The notes below the pieces were generated by a model. That model was not told the DNA's origin. It was given only the letters and a program-made list of their open reading frames with translations, and made no database searches. A DNA stretch of 31,054 bases from VAZQ01 sp036502925 (GTDB taxonomy: Bacteria > Pseudomonadota > Alphaproteobacteria > Rhizobiales > Xanthobacteraceae). The position numbers and the translations under genes are program-made. Positions 1 through 7,137 of this stretch are shown here, piece after piece. Each line of letters starts with the position of its first letter. The stretch's first letter is position 1. Location: assembly GCA_036502925.1 (NCBI GenBank), contig DASXXS010000331.1, positions 1 to 31,054 of the forward strand, written 5' to 3'.

Positions 1-1097
1 CCTTTCGGTACCCACATATACTGCGGCGACCGGCGCGTCAGCGCGCGGCCGAGCACCGGAAAATCCGGCGACAGGAATCCCGCCTTGCCGAGTGCGTCTT
101 GCTGGCTTCGCCGGTTGCTGGCCGCCAGCACGACCGCCGCGCCTAACTCTGACGAGACGGCGACCGCCCGCCTGGCGAGTGCGCGAAGCACGGCCGGCTC
201 GTCGCCCACTGCCACCATGTCGGTGATCATGGCGCCCGGAATGCGGCCTAGCTGCCTGCTGCGCCCGGGCGTCAGCCGACGCACCACCACGTAGCCGACC
301 GGCTCGCCGGCGCGGCGGGCAAGGCAAAAATGGTAGCTTCGCTCACCGCACACCGACAAGCGCCACTGCCATTCGGATTCCCCTCGCCACATATGCGCGC
401 TTCCATCGGACAGTCGGCTCGCCTCGATGCGATCGAGTTCCGGCCCGAGCGCGCCAAGAGCATGTCCCGGATTCAAAGGAGCGCCAAATGCACCAGAATC
501 ACCGACAGGCGCATGGTCTTGGCGGCAAACTGACGCCCGGTTCGCGCGAACACGCGCCGGTCCCGCCGGTCCGACCACCCAATCTTCGAGCTCGACCGAC
601 GAGCGCTCGGCGAAGACCGCGGCGCGGAGCTTGGCGATGCTCGGCAACGGCAGCCCCATCAGGGAAGCGCGGTGTGGTCCTGCCCAACCAAGCTTCTTGA
701 AATTGGCGACGGCTGCATCCGACAGCGCGAACGCGTAGACGAACTTATCGATCGTTTCGAAATGCTGCAGCAGGCATTTACCCAGGCCTTTTCCGGCATG
801 GGCCGGGGCGACATACCAGTCGCAGACCGCCAACGTCGGGGTCCTCTGACCGTCGATCACCCAGTCCGATGGGCGCGCCGAGCAGAATCCCGCCATGGCA
901 CCCGTCGCCTCGTGCACGGCAGCCACCGCACAGCGAGGGTCCGCACGACGCCACCAGCGCGCCACCAACTGGTCGGGCGGACGATTCGGCCAGACCGCGC
1001 CCGAAAATGCGATCAAGCGCGCCTCGTCGATCGACCTTGCCGGAACGAAAGCATAACCCACCGCGCGATCGATCGATATGGTCACCTTGCCGATCAT
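1..1097 (-). CDS. Tandem GNAT-like acetyltransferase, C-terminus cut by window edge
   Basis: An open frame runs leftward from an ATG at 1097 (or the GTG just before it, 1098-1100) to the window edge without a stop, giving at least 365 residues. The first half looks like a GNAT N-acetyltransferase. Around residues 96-110 it has the acetyl-CoA loop pattern APAHAGKGLGKCLL, followed by a short helix and a DAAVANFKKLGW segment typical of the fold's C-terminal side. Residues from about 215 look like a second, weaker GNAT-like module (GEPVGYVVVRRL, then MITDMVAVGDEPAVLRALA). A GGAG lies 11-14 bases before the possible starts. The gene follows the phosphatase-kinase gene on the same strand after 150 bases and is in the same frame as that gene's stop, so no start exists upstream of 1100. 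Inference: it acylates an amino sugar or another small metabolite of the polysaccharide locus; the substrate is unknown. Confidence 0.75.
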   Translation of the reverse strand, partial: MIGKVTISIDRAVGYAFVPARSIDEARLIAFSGAVWPNRPPDQLVARWWRRADPRCAVAAVHEATGAMAGFCSARPSDWVIDGQRTPTLAVCDWYVAPAHAGKGLGKCLLQHFETIDKFVYAFALSDAAVANFKKLGWAGPHRASLMGLPLPSIAKLRAAVFAERSSVELEDWVVGPAGPARVRANRASVCRQDHAPVGDSGAFGAPLNPGHALGALGPELDRIEASRLSDGSAHMWRGESEWQWRLSVCGERSYHFCLARRAGEPVGYVVVRRLTPGRSRQLGRIPGAMITDMVAVGDEPAVLRALARRAVAVSSELGAAVVLAASNRRSQQDALGKAGFLSPDFPVLGRALTRRSPQYMWVPK

Positions 1098-1250
1098 CAC
1101 CCTTGGATTGGCTCCGCAGACGAGGTTGACCGTTTTCCCGCACTCGCCGCCGGGGTTTGGCGACCTCGTAGCTTGAGCATCCTGCGACGCGTCATGTCGA
1201 GCGAATTGGACAGCAATATGATCGCACGTGCAAGGGCGCGCAGGACACGA

Positions 1251-2522
1251 TCATGCGTGGTCCGCGCCCGTAGCCATGACCAGGTCGGCGCTTTCCTGCT
1301 GCACGTCGACGGCCGGCCATTCGTCCTCGGCGCGCTCGTCCCACAGCGCATCGATTGCCGGTTGGTCCAGTCCTTTCCAGCGATAGAAAGCCGCAAACCG
1401 CTCCCGCTGCGCGTCCGGCGCCACGGTGACGAAAACCGCAAGGTCCAGCATCCCGCGCAGGCTTGCGTGCATCGCGAAGCTGCCGTCGAGCAAGACGACC
1501 GATCGTTCCGAGGGATCGTAGATCACCGCCTCGCCCGCCCCGCGCGTTGCCGCGTCGTAGCCGGGGGCGCGGATGCGCGTTCCCGCGCGCAAGCCCGAGA
1601 CCACGCTCGGCAGTGCAGCGAGGCGGCTTCGTCGCTCGGCCGAGGCGTGTGGCTCGCGTTCGGCGGCCGACACGATCCAATCGTCGAGCCGCACGTGAAG
1701 GCTGGCCACGCCCTCCTCGGTCAAGGACCGGATGACGGCATGCGCGATGGCGGTCTTTCCAGCCCGCGAGCGCCCGCTCACTGCGACCAGCACGGGTTTT
1801 GTTCCCCGCGCCATCGCGCGACGGATGTCGGCCATGACCGGCGCCGCGAGGGCACGGTAGCCGATGCCGAAATCGACCGCCTCCGATACGGTCTCGAACA
1901 TCAGGTCGGGAATCGGCGGCACGCCGGACTCCCGCGGGTAGCGCTCGCGATCGCGGCAGCCGTAGCCGGTACGCACGCCATAAGCCCAAATTCCGATTCC
2001 GCGCGCGGCGCCGATGTCGCGCAAGCTGTCTCCGATGAGCATCGATCGGGGCCGATCGATCGGCAAATCGGCAAGCGCCTGTCGCAACAGCAGCGTTCCC
2101 GGCTTGCGGCACTCGCAGCGAATCTTCAGGGCCGCAATCTCCCCGGCGAAGCCGGGCTCGGGGTGATGCGGGCAGAAATAGATGCGGTCGAGCACGCCGC
2201 CGTCCTCCGCCAGCAGCGCTTCGAGACGACCCAGAATGTGATCGAGCCCCTCGAACGTCACCAGTCCCCTGGCGATCTGCGGACGATTCGTGACCGCCAC
2301 CGTCAGCAGGCCCGCCGCCCGGGCGCGCTTGAGCGCGGCGCCGGCACCGGGGATCGTCTTCACCTCGTCGGGAACGACGACGCCCGGATCGCCCGGCTCC
2401 TCGTTCAGCACGCCGTCGCAGTCGAAGAATATCGCCGGCCGCGCGTGCGCGCGGTTGAGCGGCGCGCCTCCACCGCCCAGCTCGCCCGGCCGGCCGCTGC
2501 GGGAGCGATGGTGTAGCATCAT
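1251..2522 (-). CDS. gmhB: GmhB-type HAD phosphatase fused to uridine-kinase-like P-loop kinase
   Basis: A two-domain protein of 423 residues. Residues 30-185 are a HAD-IIIA phosphatase of the heptose-1,7-bisphosphate 7-phosphatase (GmhB) type. It has FFDCDGVLN with nucleophile Asp34 and acid/base Asp36, the motif II threonine in AVTNRP (Thr78), a zinc loop CPHH at 117-120 with CEC at 136-138, and motif III GDSLRD at 164-169. Residues 240-420 are a P-loop kinase of uridine-kinase type with Walker A GRSRAGKT (250-257) and VRLDDW (277-282), followed by VVLLDGSFA. Known GmhB proteins are about 190 residues and lack the kinase. The start overlaps the rmlA stop by four bases (ATGA), with AGGA six bases upstream, so the two are probably translationally coupled. 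The phosphatase step fits the ADP-heptose route of this locus. The kinase substrate cannot be read from the sequence. Confidence 0.88.
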   Translation of the reverse strand: MMLHHRSRSGRPGELGGGGAPLNRAHARPAIFFDCDGVLNEEPGDPGVVVPDEVKTIPGAGAALKRARAAGLLTVAVTNRPQIARGLVTFEGLDHILGRLEALLAEDGGVLDRIYFCPHHPEPGFAGEIAALKIRCECRKPGTLLLRQALADLPIDRPRSMLIGDSLRDIGAARGIGIWAYGVRTGYGCRDRERYPRESGVPPIPDLMFETVSEAVDFGIGYRALAAPVMADIRRAMARGTKPVLVAVSGRSRAGKTAIAHAVIRSLTEEGVASLHVRLDDWIVSAAEREPHASAERRSRLAALPSVVSGLRAGTRIRAPGYDAATRGAGEAVIYDPSERSVVLLDGSFAMHASLRGMLDLAVFVTVAPDAQRERFAAFYRWKGLDQPAIDALWDERAEDEWPAVDVQQESADLVMATGADHA

Positions 2523-3430
2523 CCTGGTTCCTGAGCCGGTTGTTGACCTGTGCGTCGGTCATCCGGCTCGTTGACGAGCCGTTGCAAATAACGCCCATAT
2601 TCGGTCATGCCAAATCTGGCAGCCAGCTGGCGCAGGTCGTCGGCGGATATAAATCCTTTGGTGAAAGCGACTTCCTCCGGGCAGCCGACAAGAAGCCCCT
2701 GCCGGTGCTGGATCGATCGAACGAACTCCGCGGCTTCGAGCAGCGCATCGTGGGTGCCGGTGTCGAGCCAGGCATAGCCGCGGCCGAGCTTTACGACATG
2801 CATCTTCCCCAGCTCCATATAGCGCCGATTGACATCGGTGATCTCGAGCTCACCGCGGCCGGACGGGCGCAATTGGGCCGCGATGTCGAGCACCGAATTG
2901 TCGTAGAAATAAAGCCCGGTGATCGCCCAGTTGGACAGGAACCGAGCGGGCTTTTCGACGAAATCAACAGCCCTCCCGGTGTCGTCGAATTTCACCACGC
3001 CGTACTGGCTTGGCTCGCTGACGTAATAGGCGAACACGGTAGCGCCTTCCCGGCGCGATGCGGCATCGGCGAGTTCGGAGCTCAGACCATGGCCGTAGAA
3101 CACGTTATCGCCGAGGATCAACGCGACGCGATCCTCGCCGATGAATTCCCGTCCCAGGATGAAGGCATGGGCAAGGCCGATCGGCTGTTCCTGAACCGCG
3201 TAGGTGAGCTTGACGCCCCAAGTGGATCCCTCGCCGAGCAAATGTCGATACAACGGCAGATGCTCGCGTGTCGAGATGAGCATAATGTCGCGGATGCCGG
3301 CCAGCATCAGAACCGACAGCGGGTAGTAGATCATCGGCTTGTCGTAGATCGGACAAAGCTGCTTGTTGATGGCAAGCGTCGCAGGATAGAGCCGCGTGCC
3401 AAAACCGCCGGCGAGAACGATGCCCTTCAT
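2519..3430 (-). CDS. rmlA: Glucose-1-phosphate thymidylyltransferase RmlA
   Basis: A cytoplasmic nucleotidyltransferase making dTDP-glucose from dTTP and glucose 1-phosphate, the first step to dTDP-L-rhamnose. The 303 residues match the usual family length. The nucleotide-binding signature is GGFGTRLYP at 8-16 (Phe replaces the more common Ser), followed by INKQLCPIYDKPMIYYPLS, the metal-binding ILGDNVFYG at 105-113 and VEKP at 158-161. The C-terminal part (KGFISADDLRQLA, then YGRYLQRL) is typical of the short RmlA form. It overlaps rmlD upstream by four bases (ATGA, positions 3427-3430) with AAGGA six bases before the ATG, and overlaps the phosphatase-kinase gene downstream in the same way. 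The three genes therefore form one coupled unit. Confidence 0.97.
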   Translation of the reverse strand: MKGIVLAGGFGTRLYPATLAINKQLCPIYDKPMIYYPLSVLMLAGIRDIMLISTREHLPLYRHLLGEGSTWGVKLTYAVQEQPIGLAHAFILGREFIGEDRVALILGDNVFYGHGLSSELADAASRREGATVFAYYVSEPSQYGVVKFDDTGRAVDFVEKPARFLSNWAITGLYFYDNSVLDIAAQLRPSGRGELEITDVNRRYMELGKMHVVKLGRGYAWLDTGTHDALLEAAEFVRSIQHRQGLLVGCPEEVAFTKGFISADDLRQLAARFGMTEYGRYLQRLVNEPDDRRTGQQPAQEPG

Positions 3431-4320
3431 CGGAAATCCTTGTTGGCCATCAGGCGATCGATCGTTTCTTCGAGAGCCTCACGCCATGGTCGCAGAACAA
3501 CACCGAATTCGCGAACGATTGCCGTACAGTCCAGCCTGGTGTCGAGCGGGCGGGCGGCGGGCGTCGGATACTCGAATGTCCGGATCGGCACAACCTGCGG
3601 CGATCGGGGCCGTCGGCCGGCAGACATGTCGACAATGGTCGCGGCGAGTTCGAACCAACTCGCCTCCCCTGCCCCGGCGAAATGATAGACCCCATAGGGC
3701 GCGCGCTCCGGCTCCGACGCGCAACGCTTCGCGATGGCAAGGCACGCCTTGGCGATGTCGCATGCCGCGGTCGGGCAGCCGCGCTGATCCGCCACGACGG
3801 CCAGGCGGTCACGCTCGGCTGCGAGGCGCAGGATCGTCTTGACGAAATTCGTGCGATACGGGCTGTAGGCCCATGACGTTCGCAAGATCACGTGCCGCGG
3901 ATTGGCGGCGCGGACGCCAGTCTCGCCGGCAAGCTTGCTGCGGCCATAGACATTGAGCGGTGCCGCTTGATCTCGTTCGATATAGGGTGCTCCCTTTCTC
4001 CCGTCGAACACATAATCGGTCGAGATATGAACGAGGGGAATTCCGCGGCGCGCTGTCTCGATCGCCAGTCGCGACGGTGCCCCGGCATTGACAGCGAACG
4101 CGACCGCCTCCTCGCTCTCGGCGCGATCGACTGCGGTATATGCGGCCGCGTTAACCACGGCGCTCCACGGCTCCGCCGCGATCACCCTCGCAATCGCGTC
4201 GGCATCCTCCAAATCGAGTGCACTGCGACCCGGCGCGACAACTTCAACGTCATCGGGTGTTGCCAAGGCCCGAAACTCCTCGCCAACCTGACCTGTTCCA
4301 CCACAAAGCAGGAAGCGCAT
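3427..4320 (-). CDS. rmlD: dTDP-4-dehydrorhamnose reductase RmlD
   Basis: An extended short-chain dehydrogenase of 297 residues that reduces dTDP-4-dehydro-L-rhamnose to dTDP-L-rhamnose with NAD(P)H. The N-terminus has the dinucleotide-binding GGTGQVG (7-13), then VNAAAYTAVDRAE, the STDYVFDG segment starting at Ser100 with its catalytic Ser/Thr, and Tyr125-x-x-x-Lys129 in YGRSK. RTSWAYSP and the later Tyr-His-Phe-Ala-Gly segment are also characteristic of RmlD. A GAGG sits almost against the ATG, so initiation may be weak. The gene lies 62 bases after rmlC on the same strand and overlaps rmlA by four bases. All domains are present. Confidence 0.96.
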   Translation of the reverse strand: MRFLLCGGTGQVGEEFRALATPDDVEVVAPGRSALDLEDADAIARVIAAEPWSAVVNAAAYTAVDRAESEEAVAFAVNAGAPSRLAIETARRGIPLVHISTDYVFDGRKGAPYIERDQAAPLNVYGRSKLAGETGVRAANPRHVILRTSWAYSPYRTNFVKTILRLAAERDRLAVVADQRGCPTAACDIAKACLAIAKRCASEPERAPYGVYHFAGAGEASWFELAATIVDMSAGRRPRSPQVVPIRTFEYPTPAARPLDTRLDCTAIVREFGVVLRPWREALEETIDRLMANKDFR

Positions 4321-4382
4321 TCCTCAGCGGCTCAGCTTTGACAGGAAGGTGACTGCAGACTTCATCGCTCGGGCCTTTTCGG

Positions 4383-4985
4383 TTACCCGCAATCCGGAAC
4401 CGTCAGGGGCGCAAGTGGATATCCGTCATACGCAAACGGGCTGGCTAATTCCTTGAGATACGGCAGCCCTCGATCCTTGTCCGAGACAATGATTTCAGCG
4501 TCCTTCAATGGCCACGGAAAAGCAATGTCAGGATCGTTCCAGAAAATTCCGCAATCATGTGCAGGCGAATAGAAATCGGAGGCCTTGTACATCACAACCA
4601 CATCATCCTCCAAGGTGACGAATCCGTGGGCGAAACCTATCGGCACGTAGACTTGGAGCCCCGCTTCGGCCGAAAGCTCCGTCGAAACATGCTTCCCGAA
4701 AGTCGGCGAGCCGCGACGGACATCCACGGCCACATCCAGGATTCGCCCCCGCACGACGCTGACCAGCTTGGCCTGAGCTGCCGGCGGCACCTGGAAATGC
4801 AGACCACGCAGCGTGCCCGTCCGCTTGGAGCTCGATTGGTTGTCCTGGACGAAGCGACAGGTGATTCCGCTGTCATGCAGTCGTTTCTCATGAAAGGTTT
4901 CGCTGAACCAACCGCGGCTGTCGACATGCCGCTTGGGGACGATAATCCGAGGTAGATCTGGCGAGCGCATCGAATCGACAGCCAT
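4383..4985 (-). CDS. rmlC: dTDP-4-dehydrorhamnose 3,5-epimerase RmlC
   Basis: A cupin-fold epimerase of 200 residues that converts dTDP-4-dehydro-6-deoxy-D-glucose to the L-rhamnose configuration. Visible family marks are DSRGWFSETF (22-31), VQDNQSSS, TLRGLHFQ (58-65) with the catalytic histidine at 63, YVPIGFAHGF (113-122) and the substrate-binding tyrosines of VMYKASDFYS. The start at 4985 is supported by AAGGA nine bases upstream; a second ATG five codons in is possible. A 162-base gap separates it from the SIS isomerase gene upstream, so the rml genes may have their own promoter there, though no clear promoter was recognised. The 4,6-dehydratase RmlB that should precede this enzyme is not in the window. 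Confidence 0.96.
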   Translation of the reverse strand: MAVDSMRSPDLPRIIVPKRHVDSRGWFSETFHEKRLHDSGITCRFVQDNQSSSKRTGTLRGLHFQVPPAAQAKLVSVVRGRILDVAVDVRRGSPTFGKHVSTELSAEAGLQVYVPIGFAHGFVTLEDDVVVMYKASDFYSPAHDCGIFWNDPDIAFPWPLKDAEIIVSDKDRGLPYLKELASPFAYDGYPLAPLTVPDCG

Positions 4986-5147
4986 GCGACGAATTCCTTA
5001 AACGCACGTGCTCTTCCGGCCGAGCGCCAAGGCACAGGTGATGAAAATCGCCACGATCCGTTTGGCGCTCGTTATCCCGCGTTTGAACTCGATCGAGCTA
5101 TCGATCGGAAGACGCTGGGGCATGAGGCGCTCGATCGAAGATTGAAT

Positions 5148-5783
5148 TCAGGCTGCGGTTGCCCCGGCCGGCACCATACCCTCGGGAACGCGCAGGCCGC
5201 AGATGAAGTCGAGGATCGCGTGGCAGATGGTGAGGTGACCGATCTCCACGAAACCGTAACGGTCGGAAGCGATATAAAAATTCATGTTGCCGAGACGCCG
5301 CAGCGGATTGTCCGCCGTAAAGCCGCTGAAGGTCACGACCGCGCATTTGGCCGCGCGCGCCGCTTGCACGGCATTGAGGATATTCGCCGAGCGGCCCGAG
5401 CTGCTGATCGCGATGACGAGATCGTCGGGGCGCGCATAGAGCTCGATCTGCTTGGCGAAAACCCGATCGTAGCCGAGATCATTGCCCAGACAGGTCAGCA
5501 TCGAAGTATCATTGAGCGCCATCGCACGCACGTCGCCGTTCTTGGAATAATCGGTCGCCATGTGGCTGGCGATGGCGGAGCTGCCGCCGTTGCCGACGAA
5601 TACGAGCTTGTTGCCGGCGGCGTGTGTCCGGCGCGCGAGCGCCATGACTCGGTTGACGGCCTCGGCCATGTCGAGCGGCTCGCCCGACGCCGAGGTGACC
5701 GTCGTCTGCGTGAGATAACCGGACAAGGCCGCGAAATAGCGGCGGAGCTCCCGACTATCGACCCGGAAGTCGAGCTCGGACAT
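5148..5783 (-). CDS. gmhA: SIS-domain sugar isomerase, GmhA-like (divergent active site)
   Basis: A single SIS domain of 211 residues, close in length to sedoheptulose-7-phosphate isomerase GmhA, which makes D-glycero-D-manno-heptose 7-phosphate. It carries the phosphate-binding GNGGSS (64-69) and SSSGRSANI (127-135), with a GNDLGYD segment at 100-106. In E. coli GmhA the active site is usually described as His61, Glu65, Gln172 and His180. By spacing these correspond here to His74, Asp78, Glu180 and His188, so two of the four are changed (Glu to Asp, Gln to Glu). With hldE, hldD and a GmhB domain in the same locus, a heptose role is the natural reading, but the substitutions leave room for another phosphosugar. 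No clear ribosome-binding site precedes the ATG. Confidence 0.85.
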   Translation of the reverse strand: MSELDFRVDSRELRRYFAALSGYLTQTTVTSASGEPLDMAEAVNRVMALARRTHAAGNKLVFVGNGGSSAIASHMATDYSKNGDVRAMALNDTSMLTCLGNDLGYDRVFAKQIELYARPDDLVIAISSSGRSANILNAVQAARAAKCAVVTFSGFTADNPLRRLGNMNFYIASDRYGFVEIGHLTICHAILDFICGLRVPEGMVPAGATAA

Positions 5784-6022
5784 GATCTAGTAACCTACCA
5801 TCTCACAGCCCGCGGTTGCTGCCGACTCGGCGTCAGTCGCCCCGTTGCGGCTGCCGAGGTTTCTAGGAAGGGGGGCTCGCCTCGTCAACCCAATTCGACA
5901 CCCGAGTTCGCGGACGCCGTCGGCGGCGATCTGTCGAAATTGCACATCGGTCAGCCGCCTGGATATCGCCAAATGCGTGCCCGACTTGCTAAAGGAGCAT
6001 GTGGCTTGCGCGGCGAGGCAGA

Positions 6023-7057
6023 ATGACCGGCGGCGACGAGGAATTGCGACTTTGGGCTGGCGCCGGCGCGCTCATCGTCGCGGCCGCGTTGAGCACCGGC
6101 TTGATCCTGCTGCTGCGGCCATTGCTGCGCCGCCATGCCCTGGCGCGACCGAATGCACGGTCCTCCCATCGCGAGCCGACACCGCAGGGCGGCGGCATTG
6201 CGGTTATCGCCGCGACCATCGTCACCACCGTCGGCTGCGTCGGCGTTCTCGGCGAAATGAGCTCCGCGGCCACCGTGGAGGTCTTTGCCGTGCTTGCCGC
6301 AAGCGTCTTCATCGCCGTGGTCGGCGGGATCGACGACTTGCGTCCGATGCCGGTCGCGCCGCGGCTCATGTTGCAGATACTCGCGATTGCGGTGGTCATC
6401 GGGGCGATGCCGATCGATTTGCGCATCGTTCCGCTGCTGCCGTGGTGGGCCGAGCGTCTGTGCCTCCTGCTCGCATTGCTGTGGTTCGTCAACCTGGTCA
6501 ATTTCATGGACGGCATCGACTGGATGACGGTGGCCGAGGTCGTCCCGCTGACAGCGAGCGTGGTTCTGCTGGGTTGGCTGGCACCGATTCCGCCGCAGTC
6601 GAAGATCTTGGCCCTTGCTCTGCTTGGTGCGACGCTCGGCTTCGCGCCCTTCAACAAGCCGGTGGCCAAGCTCTTTCTCGGCGACGTCGGCAGCTTGCCC
6701 GTCGGGCTGCTGCTCGGCTGGCTGTTGCTGCAACTGGCGCGAGGCGGCCAGCCGGCTGCGGCCTTGCTGCTGCCGCTTTACTACCTCGCCGATGCGAGCG
6801 TGACGCTCATTCGTCGGGTCGCGCTCGGCGAGCCCTTCTGGCAGGCGCACCGCAGCCATTTCTATCAACGCGCCTGCGACCTGGGGTTCACCGTTCCCGC
6901 CATTGTTGCGCGGGTCTTCTTGACCAATCTCGCGCTCGCCGGACTTGCATTCCTCACGGCCGCAAAGCACGACCCGATTGTCATCGTGGTGTCGCTCCTG
7001 ATCGGCGGCGCCCTGGTAGCATGGCTTCTCGCAAGCTTCGCGATCAAGAGGCATTGA
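6023..7057 (+). CDS. WecA/WbpL-family initiating sugar-phosphate transferase (GT4/PNPT)
   Basis: A polytopic inner-membrane enzyme that moves a HexNAc 1-phosphate from its UDP form to undecaprenyl phosphate, starting a lipid-linked glycan. About ten hydrophobic segments are visible. Counting from the ATG at 6023 (344 residues), family motifs are SSHREPTPQGGG (47-58), GGIDDLRP (101-108), NLVNFMDGIDWM from 158, LFLGDVGS (218-225) and the histidine motif HRSHFYQR (277-284). An ATG eight codons earlier (5999) is possible, but its GGAG is only one base away, while 6023 has GAGG with a four-base spacer, so 6023 is preferred. The gene is convergent with the membrane dehydratase downstream. That pairing resembles WbpL/WbpM of Pseudomonas and suggests a QuiNAc- or FucNAc-type first sugar. 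Confidence 0.9.
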   Translation: MTGGDEELRLWAGAGALIVAAALSTGLILLLRPLLRRHALARPNARSSHREPTPQGGGIAVIAATIVTTVGCVGVLGEMSSAATVEVFAVLAASVFIAVVGGIDDLRPMPVAPRLMLQILAIAVVIGAMPIDLRIVPLLPWWAERLCLLLALLWFVNLVNFMDGIDWMTVAEVVPLTASVVLLGWLAPIPPQSKILALALLGATLGFAPFNKPVAKLFLGDVGSLPVGLLLGWLLLQLARGGQPAAALLLPLYYLADASVTLIRRVALGEPFWQAHRSHFYQRACDLGFTVPAIVARVFLTNLALAGLAFLTAAKHDPIVIVVSLLIGGALVAWLLASFAIKRH

Positions 7058-7063
7058 GGCTTC

Positions 7064-7082
7064 AGCCGGCGGCGCGCCGGTG
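7064..7082. repeat. GC-rich hairpin just after the initiating transferase gene
   Basis: Positions 7066-7071 (CCGGCG) and 7075-7080 (CGCCGG) form a perfect six-pair stem with a three-base loop. It sits ten bases past the stop of the plus-strand gene. No T-run follows, so a classical intrinsic terminator is not shown; it may protect or end the transcript. Confidence 0.45.
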
Positions 7083-7087
7083 GGCGG

Positions 7088-7137
7088 TTTCGCTGCTAGG
7101 CGGCTTTTGCCGCTAGGCGGCCTCGCTGCTAGGCGGC
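7088..7137. repeat. Short tandem repeat containing the dehydratase stop codon
   Basis: Three imperfect copies of a 16-17-base unit with the core GCTAGGCGGC lie at 7088-7104, 7105-7121 and 7122-7137. Read on the minus strand, the last copy holds the Ala-stop end (GCC GCC TAG) of the membrane dehydratase gene and the two others repeat it past the stop. Within the array GCGGC-TTTT-GCCGC can form a five-pair hairpin. It fills the junction between two convergent genes. Confidence 0.6.

Noticed and set aside
672..2516. Plus-strand open frame of 614 codons
   Set aside because: Antisense to the GNAT-like and phosphatase-kinase genes, Arg/His-rich, no domain motifs; a high-GC shadow frame.
5784..6022. 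Divergent promoter between the SIS isomerase and initiating transferase genes
   Set aside because: A promoter is expected, but the best TTGCAC/ATATCG pair matches consensus too poorly to report as a site.
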